Of a stretch of 64,000 nucleotides of DNA, positions 28,253 to 36,569 are shown in pieces. Location: the NCBI RefSeq assembly GCF_003596405.1, contig NZ_QYUR01000008.1, positions 62,001 through 126,000 on the forward strand, read 5' to 3'. The notes beneath the pieces are model-generated. The model saw only the letters and a list, made by a program, of their open reading frames with translations, had not been told where the DNA came from and searched no databases. This stretch comes from Pseudomonas cavernicola (GTDB lineage Bacteria > Pseudomonadota > Gammaproteobacteria > Pseudomonadales > Pseudomonadaceae). How positions within the stretch are numbered: the stretch's first letter is position 1; each line of letters starts with the position of its first letter. Made by a program: the position numbers and the translations under genes.

Positions 28253-30028
28253 ATGCTGCAGTACCAAGCTCCACTGGAGGAGTTCAACTTCCTCGCTCAC
28301 AAGGTTCTTCGACTTTCAGAGCTGTTGCCTCTGCTGCCAGAGCACCACCATATCGACGCCGACCTGTTCAGGGCCACTCTGGAGGTCGGTGCCGAACTCA
28401 CCCAAGAGCAGCTGCTGCCCCTGAACGGCAGTGGTGATGCCGAGGGTTGCAGGCTTGAACATGGCGGAGTCATAACCCCACAGGGCTTCAAGTCAGCTTA
28501 CCGTCTGTTCTACGAGAACGGCTGGCCGGCCCTGACAGTCCCGCTGTCCATTGGGGGGCAAGGCTTCCCAGGAGCGGCAGGCGTCTTCTTTGACGAGATG
28601 CTCGCTTCCACCAACCTGTCTTTCAGCATTTTCGCCAACGTGCGCGAAGGTGTGCTTCGTTGCGTCGACCGCTTCGGCGATGAGCGGGTTCGATCCCTCT
28701 TCTCTGACAAACTAGCCAGTGGCGAATGGTTAGGCACCATGTGCCTTACCGAGCCGCAGGCCGGCAGCGATCTTGGCCTGATTCGCACGACTGCAGTGAC
28801 GCAGTCGGACGGCTCCTACCTCCTCAGTGGAACCAAGATATTCATCTCGAACGGCGACCACGATCTGACCGAGAACATCGTTCACCTGGTTCTCGCCAGA
28901 ACGGAAGGGGCTCCGGCAGGTACTGGCGGCCTCAGCCTATTCGTCGTGCCGAAGTACCAAGGGGATGCTCCTGCCTCGCCCAACGGGGTGTCGGTCATCG
29001 CGCTTGAGCACAAACATGGCATTCGTGCCAACGCCACATGCGCCCTGGCATTCGAGAATGCCAGGGGTTACCGCGTCGGTGAATTGAACCGCGGCCTTGC
29101 CTGCATGTTCCTGCTGATGAACAGTGCGCGGCTCGCCGTGGGTGTGCAAACCGTAGGCCTGGCCGAGGTCGCTTACCAGAACGCGCTGCGCTACACCCAG
29201 GAGCGTTTTCAAGGCCGTGCACTGAACGGGGCCACGCACCCCGATCAACCCGCCGACCCTCTGTTAAGTCATATTGGCGTCAAGTCGAGCCTCGTTCAGC
29301 AGCGGCTGTTTATCGAGCCAGCACGCTTGCTCTGCGCCTGGGTCGGCAGCCTGCTCGATGAGGCGCGTTGCCACCCGGACGACACGTGGCGCAAGCAGGC
29401 ATCGCAACTGGCGGAACTGCTGACTCCCATCGTCAAGGGCTATCTGTCTCATCACGCGGGCACTCACATCGCCTCGGCGCTTCAGCTATTCGGCGGGCAT
29501 GGCTACATAGTCGAAACCGGCATGGAGCAACTGCTGCGCGATGCGGCCATCTGTTCGATCTATGAAGGCACGAACTACATCCAGTCTCTGGACTTGCTAG
29601 GGCGCAAGACCCTGGGTGATCAGGGGCAGCGCTTGGGGATCTTCCTCAGCCACATTCCCGTGCTGGCCGAGCGTCTGCGCCAGCGTCCAGGGCTGGAAGG
29701 TGTCGCCACGACCCTGGCTTCATGGGCGGCCGAGTTCGAACCATTGGTTCAGCAAGTCTCGGTCGACACGGTTTTTAACCGGGACGCTGTGGGCTTGGTT
29801 GCGCCGGACTTTCTTGAACTGCTGGGCACCGTAGTCTTTGGCTACCTGTGGGCTTGGATCGCGGACGCCGCCGTGCCATCAGCTTCTGGAGAAGAGTTCC
29901 CTAGAAGCAAACCTGCTCTGGCCCAGCTGTATTTCTCAGAAGCAGAAGTCCGTGTTCCGTCACTTATCGAGAAGTTGAAGCGCAGTGCATCGCGCCTTGA
30001 GCAACTCGAACAGATCCAACTCTGCTAA
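28253..30028 (+). CDS. acyl-CoA dehydrogenase, long DmdC-like form
   Basis: 591 residues, the length of the long acyl-CoA dehydrogenase group that includes DmdC, not the 380-residue short-chain type. FAD-binding motif TEPQAGSDLG is near residue 167, then ISNGDHD near 200. The C-terminal region has ALQLFGGHGYI and the loop YEGTNYIQSLDLLGRK near 437, which carries the catalytic Glu in this group. It oxidises an acyl-CoA to the 2-enoyl-CoA and passes electrons to ETF. The start ATG follows GGGGCAAGAG. Only this copy is complete; arms 1 and 2 hold broken 5-prime parts. Confidence 0.92.
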   Translation: MLQYQAPLEEFNFLAHKVLRLSELLPLLPEHHHIDADLFRATLEVGAELTQEQLLPLNGSGDAEGCRLEHGGVITPQGFKSAYRLFYENGWPALTVPLSIGGQGFPGAAGVFFDEMLASTNLSFSIFANVREGVLRCVDRFGDERVRSLFSDKLASGEWLGTMCLTEPQAGSDLGLIRTTAVTQSDGSYLLSGTKIFISNGDHDLTENIVHLVLARTEGAPAGTGGLSLFVVPKYQGDAPASPNGVSVIALEHKHGIRANATCALAFENARGYRVGELNRGLACMFLLMNSARLAVGVQTVGLAEVAYQNALRYTQERFQGRALNGATHPDQPADPLLSHIGVKSSLVQQRLFIEPARLLCAWVGSLLDEARCHPDDTWRKQASQLAELLTPIVKGYLSHHAGTHIASALQLFGGHGYIVETGMEQLLRDAAICSIYEGTNYIQSLDLLGRKTLGDQGQRLGIFLSHIPVLAERLRQRPGLEGVATTLASWAAEFEPLVQQVSVDTVFNRDAVGLVAPDFLELLGTVVFGYLWAWIADAAVPSASGEEFPRSKPALAQLYFSEAEVRVPSLIEKLKRSASRLEQLEQIQLC

Positions 30029-30040
30029 GGCGGGCCGCAG

Positions 30041-31729
30041 ATGAATCGCCCCAGAAAAGACAATGCAAGACTGAAGCTGGTTAGCGCCCTGCAGGATAGC
30101 AATGAGCTTCCCGATCTCGGCGTTGCCACCATCGATGAGCTGCTGCATCGCAGCGCAGCAAGGACTCCCCATGCGCCGGCCCTATCCGCCCTGGGTGCCA
30201 GCATCAGCTATGAGGAACTGCAGAATCTGAGCGCTTCGGTAGCGACCTGGCTGATCAATCAGGGGCTGCAACCGGGGGCTCGGATTGCCATTGCGTTACC
30301 GAACATGCTCGCCCACCCCGTGGCATGCCTGGGGATCATCCGGGCCGGCTGCACCGCCGTCTGCGTGAACCCTTTGTATACGGCGCAGGAGCTGGCTCAA
30401 GTCTTCATAGACAGTGAGGTCAAAGCCGTATTTCTCTTCGAGCCCATGAGTCTGAATGTTCAACATGCCATGCGCGAGGCCGGTGTAAGCATCGCTGTGC
30501 GGGTCGCCCCTGGTGACCTGCTGGGCTGGCGGCGCCCGCTGGTCAACTGGGTGGCGCGCCGGCGCCCGGGTGGTGAATCCGTCCGGGTCGAAGGTGCCGT
30601 TGCCTGGCGCAGGGTCGTGGCGACTCGTGCTGCCGGTCTAACCCCGCGCTCGCCCCTAACGGCCGAGCAGACGGCCTTTATGATCTACAGCGGCGGCACG
30701 ACAGGGCAGCCGAAAGGCGTGCCGATCACTCATCGGGCCCTGCTGTTCAATGTTGCCCAGCAGTATTCGGCTCTGCGCCTGCACCTTCTGGGCAAGACCG
30801 ATTGCGATTACGTGTTGCTGCTCGCCGTGCCGCTCTACCACATCCTCGGTCTGGGCAATCTGCTCTTCACCCTGGCCAAGGGCGGCAAAGCGGTGTTGGT
30901 GATGAATCCGCGTGATACCGCAGCCTTTGTCAAAGAGTGGTCCAGGCACCGCGTCAGCAGTTTTCCCGGCGTCAATACGCTCTACAACTCGCTCCTGGAG
31001 AACGATGCATTCCGTTCGCTGGACTTCAAGGGGCTGGCCATCTGCCTCGGTGCGGGCATGCCGGTCAGCGAGGCCACGGCCAAGCGCTGGCATGAGGTCA
31101 CGGGCTGCCATATCACCGAAGCCTACGGCATGACCGAGACCGGGCTGATTGCTTGCAATCCGGTCGGACGCTCTCGCCCTGGATCAGTTGGCCAGCCAGT
31201 AGCAGGAATTGAAATTTCCCTACGCGATGACGCAGGCGACGAGGTCACCATCGGGGACGCAGAGATATGCGTGCGCAGCCCAGCCGTCATGGCCGGTTAC
31301 TGGCGGCGGCCCGAAGAAAACGCGTCCGCCTTCACCAACGATGGTTTCTTCCGCACGGGAGACATCGGTCTCTTCGACCCGGATGGCTATCTACGTCTGG
31401 TCGACCGCAAGAAGGAAATGATCATTTCCTCGGGATTCAAAGTGTTCCCCTCGGAGATCGAGCGAGTTCTGAACGCTCACCCTGGGGTGATGGAGTCGGC
31501 GGTCGTACCGGCACCTGACGAGAAGGCCGGAGAAATACCCATCGCCTACGTCGTTCGTCGCCAACCCTATCTGGATGAAGCCCACGTGATCGCACACTGC
31601 GAAAAGCATCTGGCCAGCTACAAGCGTCCTCGCCGCATCATCTTCCGAGACGACTTGCCCAAGAGCAACGTGGGCAAGATTCTCCGCAAAGAGCTGGTCG
31701 GCGCAGAACAGCAGGAGTGCTCTGAATGA
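30041..31729 (+). CDS. AMP-dependent acyl-CoA synthetase
   Basis: 562 residues of the ANL superfamily. The ATP-binding P-loop YSGGTTGQPKGVPITH is near residue 215, the A5 motif YGMTETG near 362, and the A8 hinge DRKKEMIISSGFKVFPSE near 455, with the closing A10 lysine in PKSNVGKILRKE. It activates a carboxylic acid to its CoA ester through an acyl-AMP. The likeliest substrates are medium to long chain or alicyclic acids, judged by overall similarity to FadD. It sits 12 nt after the dehydrogenase and overlaps the hydrolase start by four bases, so it is in one operon with both. Confidence 0.92.
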   Translation: MNRPRKDNARLKLVSALQDSNELPDLGVATIDELLHRSAARTPHAPALSALGASISYEELQNLSASVATWLINQGLQPGARIAIALPNMLAHPVACLGIIRAGCTAVCVNPLYTAQELAQVFIDSEVKAVFLFEPMSLNVQHAMREAGVSIAVRVAPGDLLGWRRPLVNWVARRRPGGESVRVEGAVAWRRVVATRAAGLTPRSPLTAEQTAFMIYSGGTTGQPKGVPITHRALLFNVAQQYSALRLHLLGKTDCDYVLLLAVPLYHILGLGNLLFTLAKGGKAVLVMNPRDTAAFVKEWSRHRVSSFPGVNTLYNSLLENDAFRSLDFKGLAICLGAGMPVSEATAKRWHEVTGCHITEAYGMTETGLIACNPVGRSRPGSVGQPVAGIEISLRDDAGDEVTIGDAEICVRSPAVMAGYWRRPEENASAFTNDGFFRTGDIGLFDPDGYLRLVDRKKEMIISSGFKVFPSEIERVLNAHPGVMESAVVPAPDEKAGEIPIAYVVRRQPYLDEAHVIAHCEKHLASYKRPRRIIFRDDLPKSNVGKILRKELVGAEQQECSE

Positions 31730-32649
31730 CTCTGCCTGCTTCAGCAGCCACCTTCTCGGTGATTGATCAGCTGACTCTAGTGACCGACGACGGCTATCGC
31801 CTCACCGCTACCCGCTATTCCGCACAGGGGCCATTGAAGGGCAGCCTCATCATGGCCGGTGCAACTGGCGTGCAACAGCGTTTCTATCGCCGCTTCGCCG
31901 AGCATGCCAGCAAGCAGGGCTTCAACGTCCTCACTGTCGATTACCGGGGGATCGGAGAGTCCAGACCCAAATCCCTGAAAGGTTTCGAGATGTCCTATCT
32001 GGACTGGGGCTTCCGCGACCTGACAGCAGCGGTCGAGTACTTGGACGATGGCAGGACACCACTTTTCTGGGTCGGTCACTCCTTTGGTGGTCATGCCCTG
32101 GGTCTGCTGCCCAATCATCACAAGATCATAGCGGCCTATTGCTTTGGTACCGGTGCCGGATGGGCTGGATGGATGCCAAAGTTTGAGGCATTCAAGGTTC
32201 GCCTGCTGTGGTCCTGCATCCTGCCACTGATTGTCGCGTACAAAGGCTACATGGCCTGGAGCATGCTGGGGATGGGCGATGACCTGCCGCTGGGTGTCTA
32301 CAAAGACTGGAGGCGCTGGTGTGCTCACCCCCATTACTTCTTCGACGACCCCGCAATGGCCCCGGTCGCCCGCCTTTACGCAGAAGTCCGCATGCCTTGC
32401 ATCTTCGCCAACGCAGTGGACGACCCGTGGGCGCCACCTGCATCGCGAGACGCCTTTATCAAGGGCTACCGCAACGCCCAGTTGCTGGCGCGTGACCTTC
32501 ATCCCGAGACGAAAAAACAGCCCATCGGTCATATGGGTTATTTCCGGGCCTCAGCTACGGAAATCTGGGATGAGGCGCTCAACTGGTTCGCGATACAGAG
32601 CGACAGTGCAGCGATGCAACGTCGCTCTGGTAGAGGAGGCGGCCGATGA
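31726..32649 (+). CDS. alpha/beta-hydrolase
   Basis: 307 residues. Nucleophile elbow GHSFGGHA near residue 117, acid candidate DDPWAPP near 231 and catalytic-His candidate GHMGYF near 268 make a full triad. The N-terminal strand LTLVTDDGYRLTATRY and GATGVQQRFYRRFAEH near 45 resemble the YheT/serine-aminopeptidase-like esterases of Pseudomonas. It probably frees an acid for the neighbouring CoA ligase by cleaving an ester, or hydrolyses a ring-cleavage product. Cytoplasmic; ATGA-type overlaps join it to both neighbours. Confidence 0.85.
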   Translation: MTLPASAATFSVIDQLTLVTDDGYRLTATRYSAQGPLKGSLIMAGATGVQQRFYRRFAEHASKQGFNVLTVDYRGIGESRPKSLKGFEMSYLDWGFRDLTAAVEYLDDGRTPLFWVGHSFGGHALGLLPNHHKIIAAYCFGTGAGWAGWMPKFEAFKVRLLWSCILPLIVAYKGYMAWSMLGMGDDLPLGVYKDWRRWCAHPHYFFDDPAMAPVARLYAEVRMPCIFANAVDDPWAPPASRDAFIKGYRNAQLLARDLHPETKKQPIGHMGYFRASATEIWDEALNWFAIQSDSAAMQRRSGRGGGR

Positions 32650-33380
32650 GCACTGTAGCTCCGCGTACAGACCTCGCTGAATGTGCCGAGATATTCCGTT
32701 CCCTGGTAGAGAGCCGACGTGCGGTGCGTCGTTTTACGGCCGAGGCAGTGCCCGATACGGTTATTCGGGACTGCCTGGAGCTTGCCGTGCTAGCTCCCAG
32801 CTCATGCAATCTGCAGCCTTGGTCTTTTCATGTCGTACGCAATCCCGATCTCCTGCAACAACTGCAGCATGTGTGTTTGGGCCAGAGCGCTGCGAAAGCC
32901 CCGCTGATCATTGCCGTGCTCGCACACCCGAACACCTGGAAACAGGCATGTGCCGATGTACTCAGGCTTTGGCCAGAACCCGCTGTGCCCAAGGCGATTG
33001 ATCATTTCTACAAGAACAGCGCCCCATTCCAGTACAACCAAGGCTGGATGGGCTGGCGCGGCCTGCTCAAGCGCCAGATGGTCAGGCTGATAGGCCTCAG
33101 GAGCCCCGTCATGCGCACTCCTAATAGCCTGGAGCAGATGCGACTCTGGGCCGTGAAGTCGACAGCGCTGGCGGCGCAGAGCTTGATGCTGGCATTCCAG
33201 AGTTACGGCTACAGCACATGCCCCATGGAGGGCTTCGATGAGAAACGCTTGAAGCAGGTGCTGCCCATTCAGAAAGGTGCAATCCCAATCATGCTACTCG
33301 CAGTCGGGATACCGGGAGAGCGTGCAATCTACAACCCACGCTTACGCTTCCCTCTCGATCAGAGCGTGTCGTGGCACTAA
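32646..33380 (+). CDS. nitroreductase-family flavoprotein
   Basis: 244 residues. It has an FMN-binding N-terminus (SRRAVRRFTAEAVPD, then LAPSSCNLQPWSFHVV) and the C-terminal GAIPIMLLAVGIPGE segment typical of the family. Members transfer hydride from NAD(P)H to nitro groups, quinones or enones. Here it probably acts as an ene- or enone-type reductase in the pathway, although no nitro substrate can be excluded. The start overlaps the hydrolase stop by four bases. Confidence 0.85.
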   Translation: MSTVAPRTDLAECAEIFRSLVESRRAVRRFTAEAVPDTVIRDCLELAVLAPSSCNLQPWSFHVVRNPDLLQQLQHVCLGQSAAKAPLIIAVLAHPNTWKQACADVLRLWPEPAVPKAIDHFYKNSAPFQYNQGWMGWRGLLKRQMVRLIGLRSPVMRTPNSLEQMRLWAVKSTALAAQSLMLAFQSYGYSTCPMEGFDEKRLKQVLPIQKGAIPIMLLAVGIPGERAIYNPRLRFPLDQSVSWH

Positions 33381-33417
33381 GCATTTGCAGACAACAACAA
33401 TAATAGGACTACCTGCT

Positions 33418-34251
33418 ATGGCATTTACACAAATCGAATACGAGGCGCACGGTCCGATCAGGGTCATCCGTTTCAATCGCCCGGACAAGCGCAACTGCAT
33501 CGGGCCAACCACCCACCTTGAACTGGTGGAAGCCTGGACACGTTTTCGCGATGACCAGAGCGCCCTCGTTGCCATCATCACAGGCACCGGTGACAAGGCA
33601 TTCTGCGCGGGCGGTGACCTGGACGCAGGCTTCGACCTAGTGCCGTCTACTGCAGAGGAGATCGCCGCGCACGACCGCGGTGAGCGCCCCGGCATCCTCG
33701 GCCCGAGCCGCTGGACGGACATCTACAAGCCTGTGATCGCCGCGGTGAACGGTGCAGCCTACGCCGGTGGCCTGGAGTGGGCCTGCTTTGCGGACATGCG
33801 CATCGCCGAAGAGCATGCCTCGTTTGGCGTGACCTGCCGACGCTGGAACATCGGCCTGGCCGATGGTGGCAGCCAGCGCCTACCGCGCATCGTGGGTATG
33901 GGCAGGGCGATGGAGCTGATCCTGACGGGCAAGGTCATTTCGGCCGCGGAGGCACTCAATATTGGCCTGGCCAATGAGGTTGTCCCAAAAGGACGTTCAC
34001 TGGCGCGGGCGATGGAGCTGGCCCAGTTCCTCTGCACTCTCCCTCAGCCCGCCATGCGCTCCGACAAGGAAGCCGCCATCCGTGGCTATGGCCAGCCGCT
34101 GGCAGAGGGCCTGCGCATCGAGGCAGAGTGTTTCAATCGCTCCATCCATCAACCCGAGACCCGCGAGGGGCTGCGTCGCTTTCTTGAGCGTGACCATCCC
34201 GACAGACGCGCCGATGCACCCGTCAAAACACCAGGCTTGATCAGGGATTGA
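33418..34251 (+). CDS. enoyl-CoA hydratase/isomerase (second crotonase)
   Basis: 277 residues from ATG at 33,418; a weak AGG lies 11 bases upstream. Upstream codons in the same frame overlap the nitroreductase gene and are not counted. Motifs: FNRPDKRNCIGP near residue 20, KAFCAGGDLDAGF near 61 (first oxyanion Gly) and VNGAAYAGGLEWACFADMRI near 105 (second). The long insert before IYKPVIAAV is unlike the crotonase at 27,434, so the two probably act on different steps. The 37-nt gap from the upstream stop is the widest in the operon. Confidence 0.87.
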   Translation: MAFTQIEYEAHGPIRVIRFNRPDKRNCIGPTTHLELVEAWTRFRDDQSALVAIITGTGDKAFCAGGDLDAGFDLVPSTAEEIAAHDRGERPGILGPSRWTDIYKPVIAAVNGAAYAGGLEWACFADMRIAEEHASFGVTCRRWNIGLADGGSQRLPRIVGMGRAMELILTGKVISAAEALNIGLANEVVPKGRSLARAMELAQFLCTLPQPAMRSDKEAAIRGYGQPLAEGLRIEAECFNRSIHQPETREGLRRFLERDHPDRRADAPVKTPGLIRD

Positions 34252-34261
34252 GGAGAACAGC

Positions 34262-34699
34262 ATGCGATTTGATCTTCTGCTTCAGATACATCTTTTCGCC
34301 GTGGCCTTCTGGCTGGGCGTCGTAGCGGTCGAGTACCTGCTTGAACGCACCCGAGCACAGAGTCGGAATCAGGGCTTCACAGTTGCCAGGCTGCACCGCA
34401 AGATCGATCTGTTCTTCGAGATGCCAGCCTTCACAGTGGTGCTTGTTACCGGATTGCTGCTTATCGAACCAGCGCGCTTCGACGGCATTTACGCCTTAAA
34501 AGTTGTGGCAGGAGGCATCGCTGTTCTCGGCAATGCACTGTGCCTTGTGCCCGTACTGAAGCGACGAGCATCCGCAGAGACAGACGACCTCGCCGATGTC
34601 ATTCATCAGTCAAAGATGATCGATCGGATCTCCTTGTTGGCCATCCCGGCTGGGCTGCTAGCACTCGCCTGTGGTGTCTATCTGACGGTACTTCGCTGA
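34262..34699 (+). CDS. small four-helix membrane protein
   Basis: 145 residues with about four hydrophobic helices (LHLFAVAFWLGVVAVEYLL near 8-28, AFTVVLVTGLLLI near 56, VVAGGIAVLGNALCLVP near 80, LLAIPAGLLALACGVYL near 125). His and Arg residues at helix ends recall small haem-type membrane proteins of the CopD/DUF2269 kind, but the match is not firm. GAGGAGA precedes the ATG. It is the last gene of the catabolic operon. Confidence 0.6.
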   Translation: MRFDLLLQIHLFAVAFWLGVVAVEYLLERTRAQSRNQGFTVARLHRKIDLFFEMPAFTVVLVTGLLLIEPARFDGIYALKVVAGGIAVLGNALCLVPVLKRRASAETDDLADVIHQSKMIDRISLLAIPAGLLALACGVYLTVLR

Positions 34700-34733
34700 C
34701 ATCTTGATACCCTACTCAAGGGGCCGCTTTTGG

Positions 34734-34773
34734 CCGAAAGCAGTCCTCTACGACCGGCTGCTTTCGGTCAAAA
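34734..34773. terminator. inverted repeat after the catabolic operon
   Basis: CCGAAAGCAG at 34,734-34,743 and CTGCTTTCGG at 34,758-34,767 form a 10-bp stem, followed by TCAAAAA. It could end the operon transcript, but it also belongs to a family of CTGCTTTCGGCC-type repeats scattered through the island. Confidence 0.5.
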
Positions 34774-35320
34774 ACGGACTGTCAGAACTACGAAATCAGG
34801 GGCGATTCAGAATTCGTCCCCCAAGAAAAGCAAAAGCATCAGCATAGACGGCTAAACCTGGGGCTGAGAGAAGGCGAAATAGCCTAAAAATAAAAATCAC
34901 GCAATATCAGTAAGTTACAGAACGAATGTCCTAATTTTCCCTTATCTCGGCATGACGCCTATAGCACAGGCCAACAAAACTTTTCGCATGGCTTGGGCGA
35001 TGCTGCGTCATGACACTGATTACCAACCGGGACGGGCAGCGGCCTGATCCACTCACCTTAGGAGAGACACCCCTTCACCACGATTGCGAAGCAACCCGAA
35101 CGATGGCAAACCGGTCGAACCGGCGTCGGCAAAACCCTCAAATGCCCAGGTGCGAAAAGCGCGGCAAAGCGATTGGGAGCCAGCGCGCGAATAGCCCATC
35201 AGGGCCCAGCATCAATACGATGCCGCAATCAGAGGCCGAATATACGTGTGCAGTCGGCACGGGCGCCAAAGCGAAGGGGGCTTGCAATGAGGAGGAGTCC
35301 ATATAGGACTCTCGCAATAA
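34774..35320. other. 550-bp stretch without a supported gene
   Basis: AT-richer than the operon up to 34,990. Short frames exist near 35,010-35,300 but have no ribosome-binding site and no recognisable product. I see nothing else here. Confidence 0.5.
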
Positions 35321-35962
35321 CTAACGTCGCGGTTCACTTGTCTGGTTCTGCCAGAGCATCTTCGCTGCGGTGCCGAAGTTTCCGAGTTGGTAGATAGCCA
35401 CTCCATCTGCCTTAAATGTGAAGGCCTCATAAGGCTCCGCTTTCATTTGCTTTACAAAATCTTCCTTAGCAATGCCCGCCGTGACGTGGGGCACATAGTT
35501 CTCCCCGCTGGACTTCGGAATGAATGTCTCGACCCAACCAATGGTCGTGGGGTTGATCTCGTTACCAACGAAAGCCGCTGCGGTCCCGTCGCTCACCGAA
35601 AACGGCGCTACGGCATCAATCACCTTCTGATGCAGGCGCATCAGCTCAGGCGTGCGCTCGACGATGATGGCTGTTACTGCTTGGCGTCCCCAAACTGCAT
35701 ATTCGTAACCCTTCGTCTTCAGCCGCAACTCCGTCGGCCGCTCGGCGACGAGGACCTTCGTGAGCGCGGCGGTCACCGCGTCGAAGTCCTTCGCTCGTAC
35801 GAAGCGCTGCAACAGCGTGACATGCGGCGCATGCGAAGCGTCCAGCTCATATCCAGCCGGGAAGTTCTCTCGCAACCGAGCGTTGACCGCCCTGGACTTG
35901 CCTATCATCGTCAGATCCGGTTGGAGGAGGACGTCGATGGCGATTATGTTTACGCGCAACAT
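35321..35962 (-). CDS. 2H phosphoesterase (2'-5' RNA ligase-like)
   Basis: 213 residues with the two hallmark H-x-T/S motifs of the 2H superfamily: HVTLLQRF near residue 45 and HVTAGIA near 160. These hydrolyse cyclic or 2'-5' phosphodiester bonds. N-terminus IIAIDVLLQPD then AVNARLRENFPAG is typical of the bacterial LigT-like branch. The ATG at 35,962 has no clear ribosome-binding site. It stands alone between the catabolic operon and a transposase remnant, so its role is not indicated by context. Confidence 0.75.
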   Translation of the reverse strand: MLRVNIIAIDVLLQPDLTMIGKSRAVNARLRENFPAGYELDASHAPHVTLLQRFVRAKDFDAVTAALTKVLVAERPTELRLKTKGYEYAVWGRQAVTAIIVERTPELMRLHQKVIDAVAPFSVSDGTAAAFVGNEINPTTIGWVETFIPKSSGENYVPHVTAGIAKEDFVKQMKAEPYEAFTFKADGVAIYQLGNFGTAAKMLWQNQTSEPRR

Positions 35963-36073
35963 GGGAGAGTCGCCTGGAGCTTACATTGGCAGTCGACGAA
36001 GCAAGCGTAGTCTAGATAAGTTCGTTGATAAGGATCTTGGCTGAAGCTGCCACTTCACTTACGGAAGAGGTCC

Positions 36074-36190
36074 TTAGGCTCTGTACGAAAAGTACTGTCG
36101 TAAACAGCGCAGGGTGCAGACCAGTGTGACCAAGGCATCAAAAACTCTTGCCAGCTTGTCGTATCGGGTGTCGATACGACGGTTTTCCTT
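36074..36190 (-). pseudogene. IS5-family transposase, C-terminal remnant
   Basis: Encodes 38 residues, including RIDTRYDKLARVFDALV and TLRCLRQYFSYRA, the end of an IS5-group transposase. The stop overlaps GGCTCTGTACGAAAAGT at 36,077, a typical terminal repeat of that group. The rest of the element is gone. Confidence 0.7.
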
Positions 36191-36215
36191 ACCTGAGGCG
36201 GACCTAACAGACATG

Positions 36216-36350
36216 CTATGGGGCGATGCCATCATGTCGAGTGCTTTCGAACAGCCACGGCTCTTCGTTCCGGCGGGACTGTTCGAACTGTCTGATCTTG
36301 TCAGTCTGTTGCATGGTCAAGCCGATTTCATCCAACCCGTTTAACAGAGA
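36216..36350 (-). pseudogene. leuD: 3-isopropylmalate dehydratase small subunit, C-terminal remnant
   Basis: Encodes [19 protein letters not shown] and then an FEQSR tail before a TAG. This matches the conserved C-terminal LLNGLD.IGLTLQ..D.I.AFE pattern of LeuD. No upstream part of the gene is present, so it is a fossil joined directly to the IS5 remnant. Confidence 0.65.
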
Positions 36351-36569
36351 GTCCACGCTATGGCCGTGTCGGGCTACACCTAAAAGCGGCAGATTTCACG
36401 GCGCAAAATCATTCCGTGCATGGGACATCATCTTCAATTCCTCTGCCCATACCTGCTTGTCTTGCTTCTCGGTAGGTTAAATCAGTGTTTTCGCGGCGTT
36501 TAACCACCTATGTCCCTAAGCCGCTGACACTCGCTTGGTAATTGAAAGATAAGGGATTGGCGCTGCGCT

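Noticed and set aside
324..30028. Real head-to-head amplification of the locus
   Set aside because: Arm quality differs greatly, a tRNA copy lacks one base, and homopolymer shifts break genes intact in other arms. Sequence error in a chimeric read explains this better.
35010..35306. 98-residue frame after the catabolic operon
   Set aside because: Hydrophilic low-complexity product, no ribosome-binding site, no recognisable domain.
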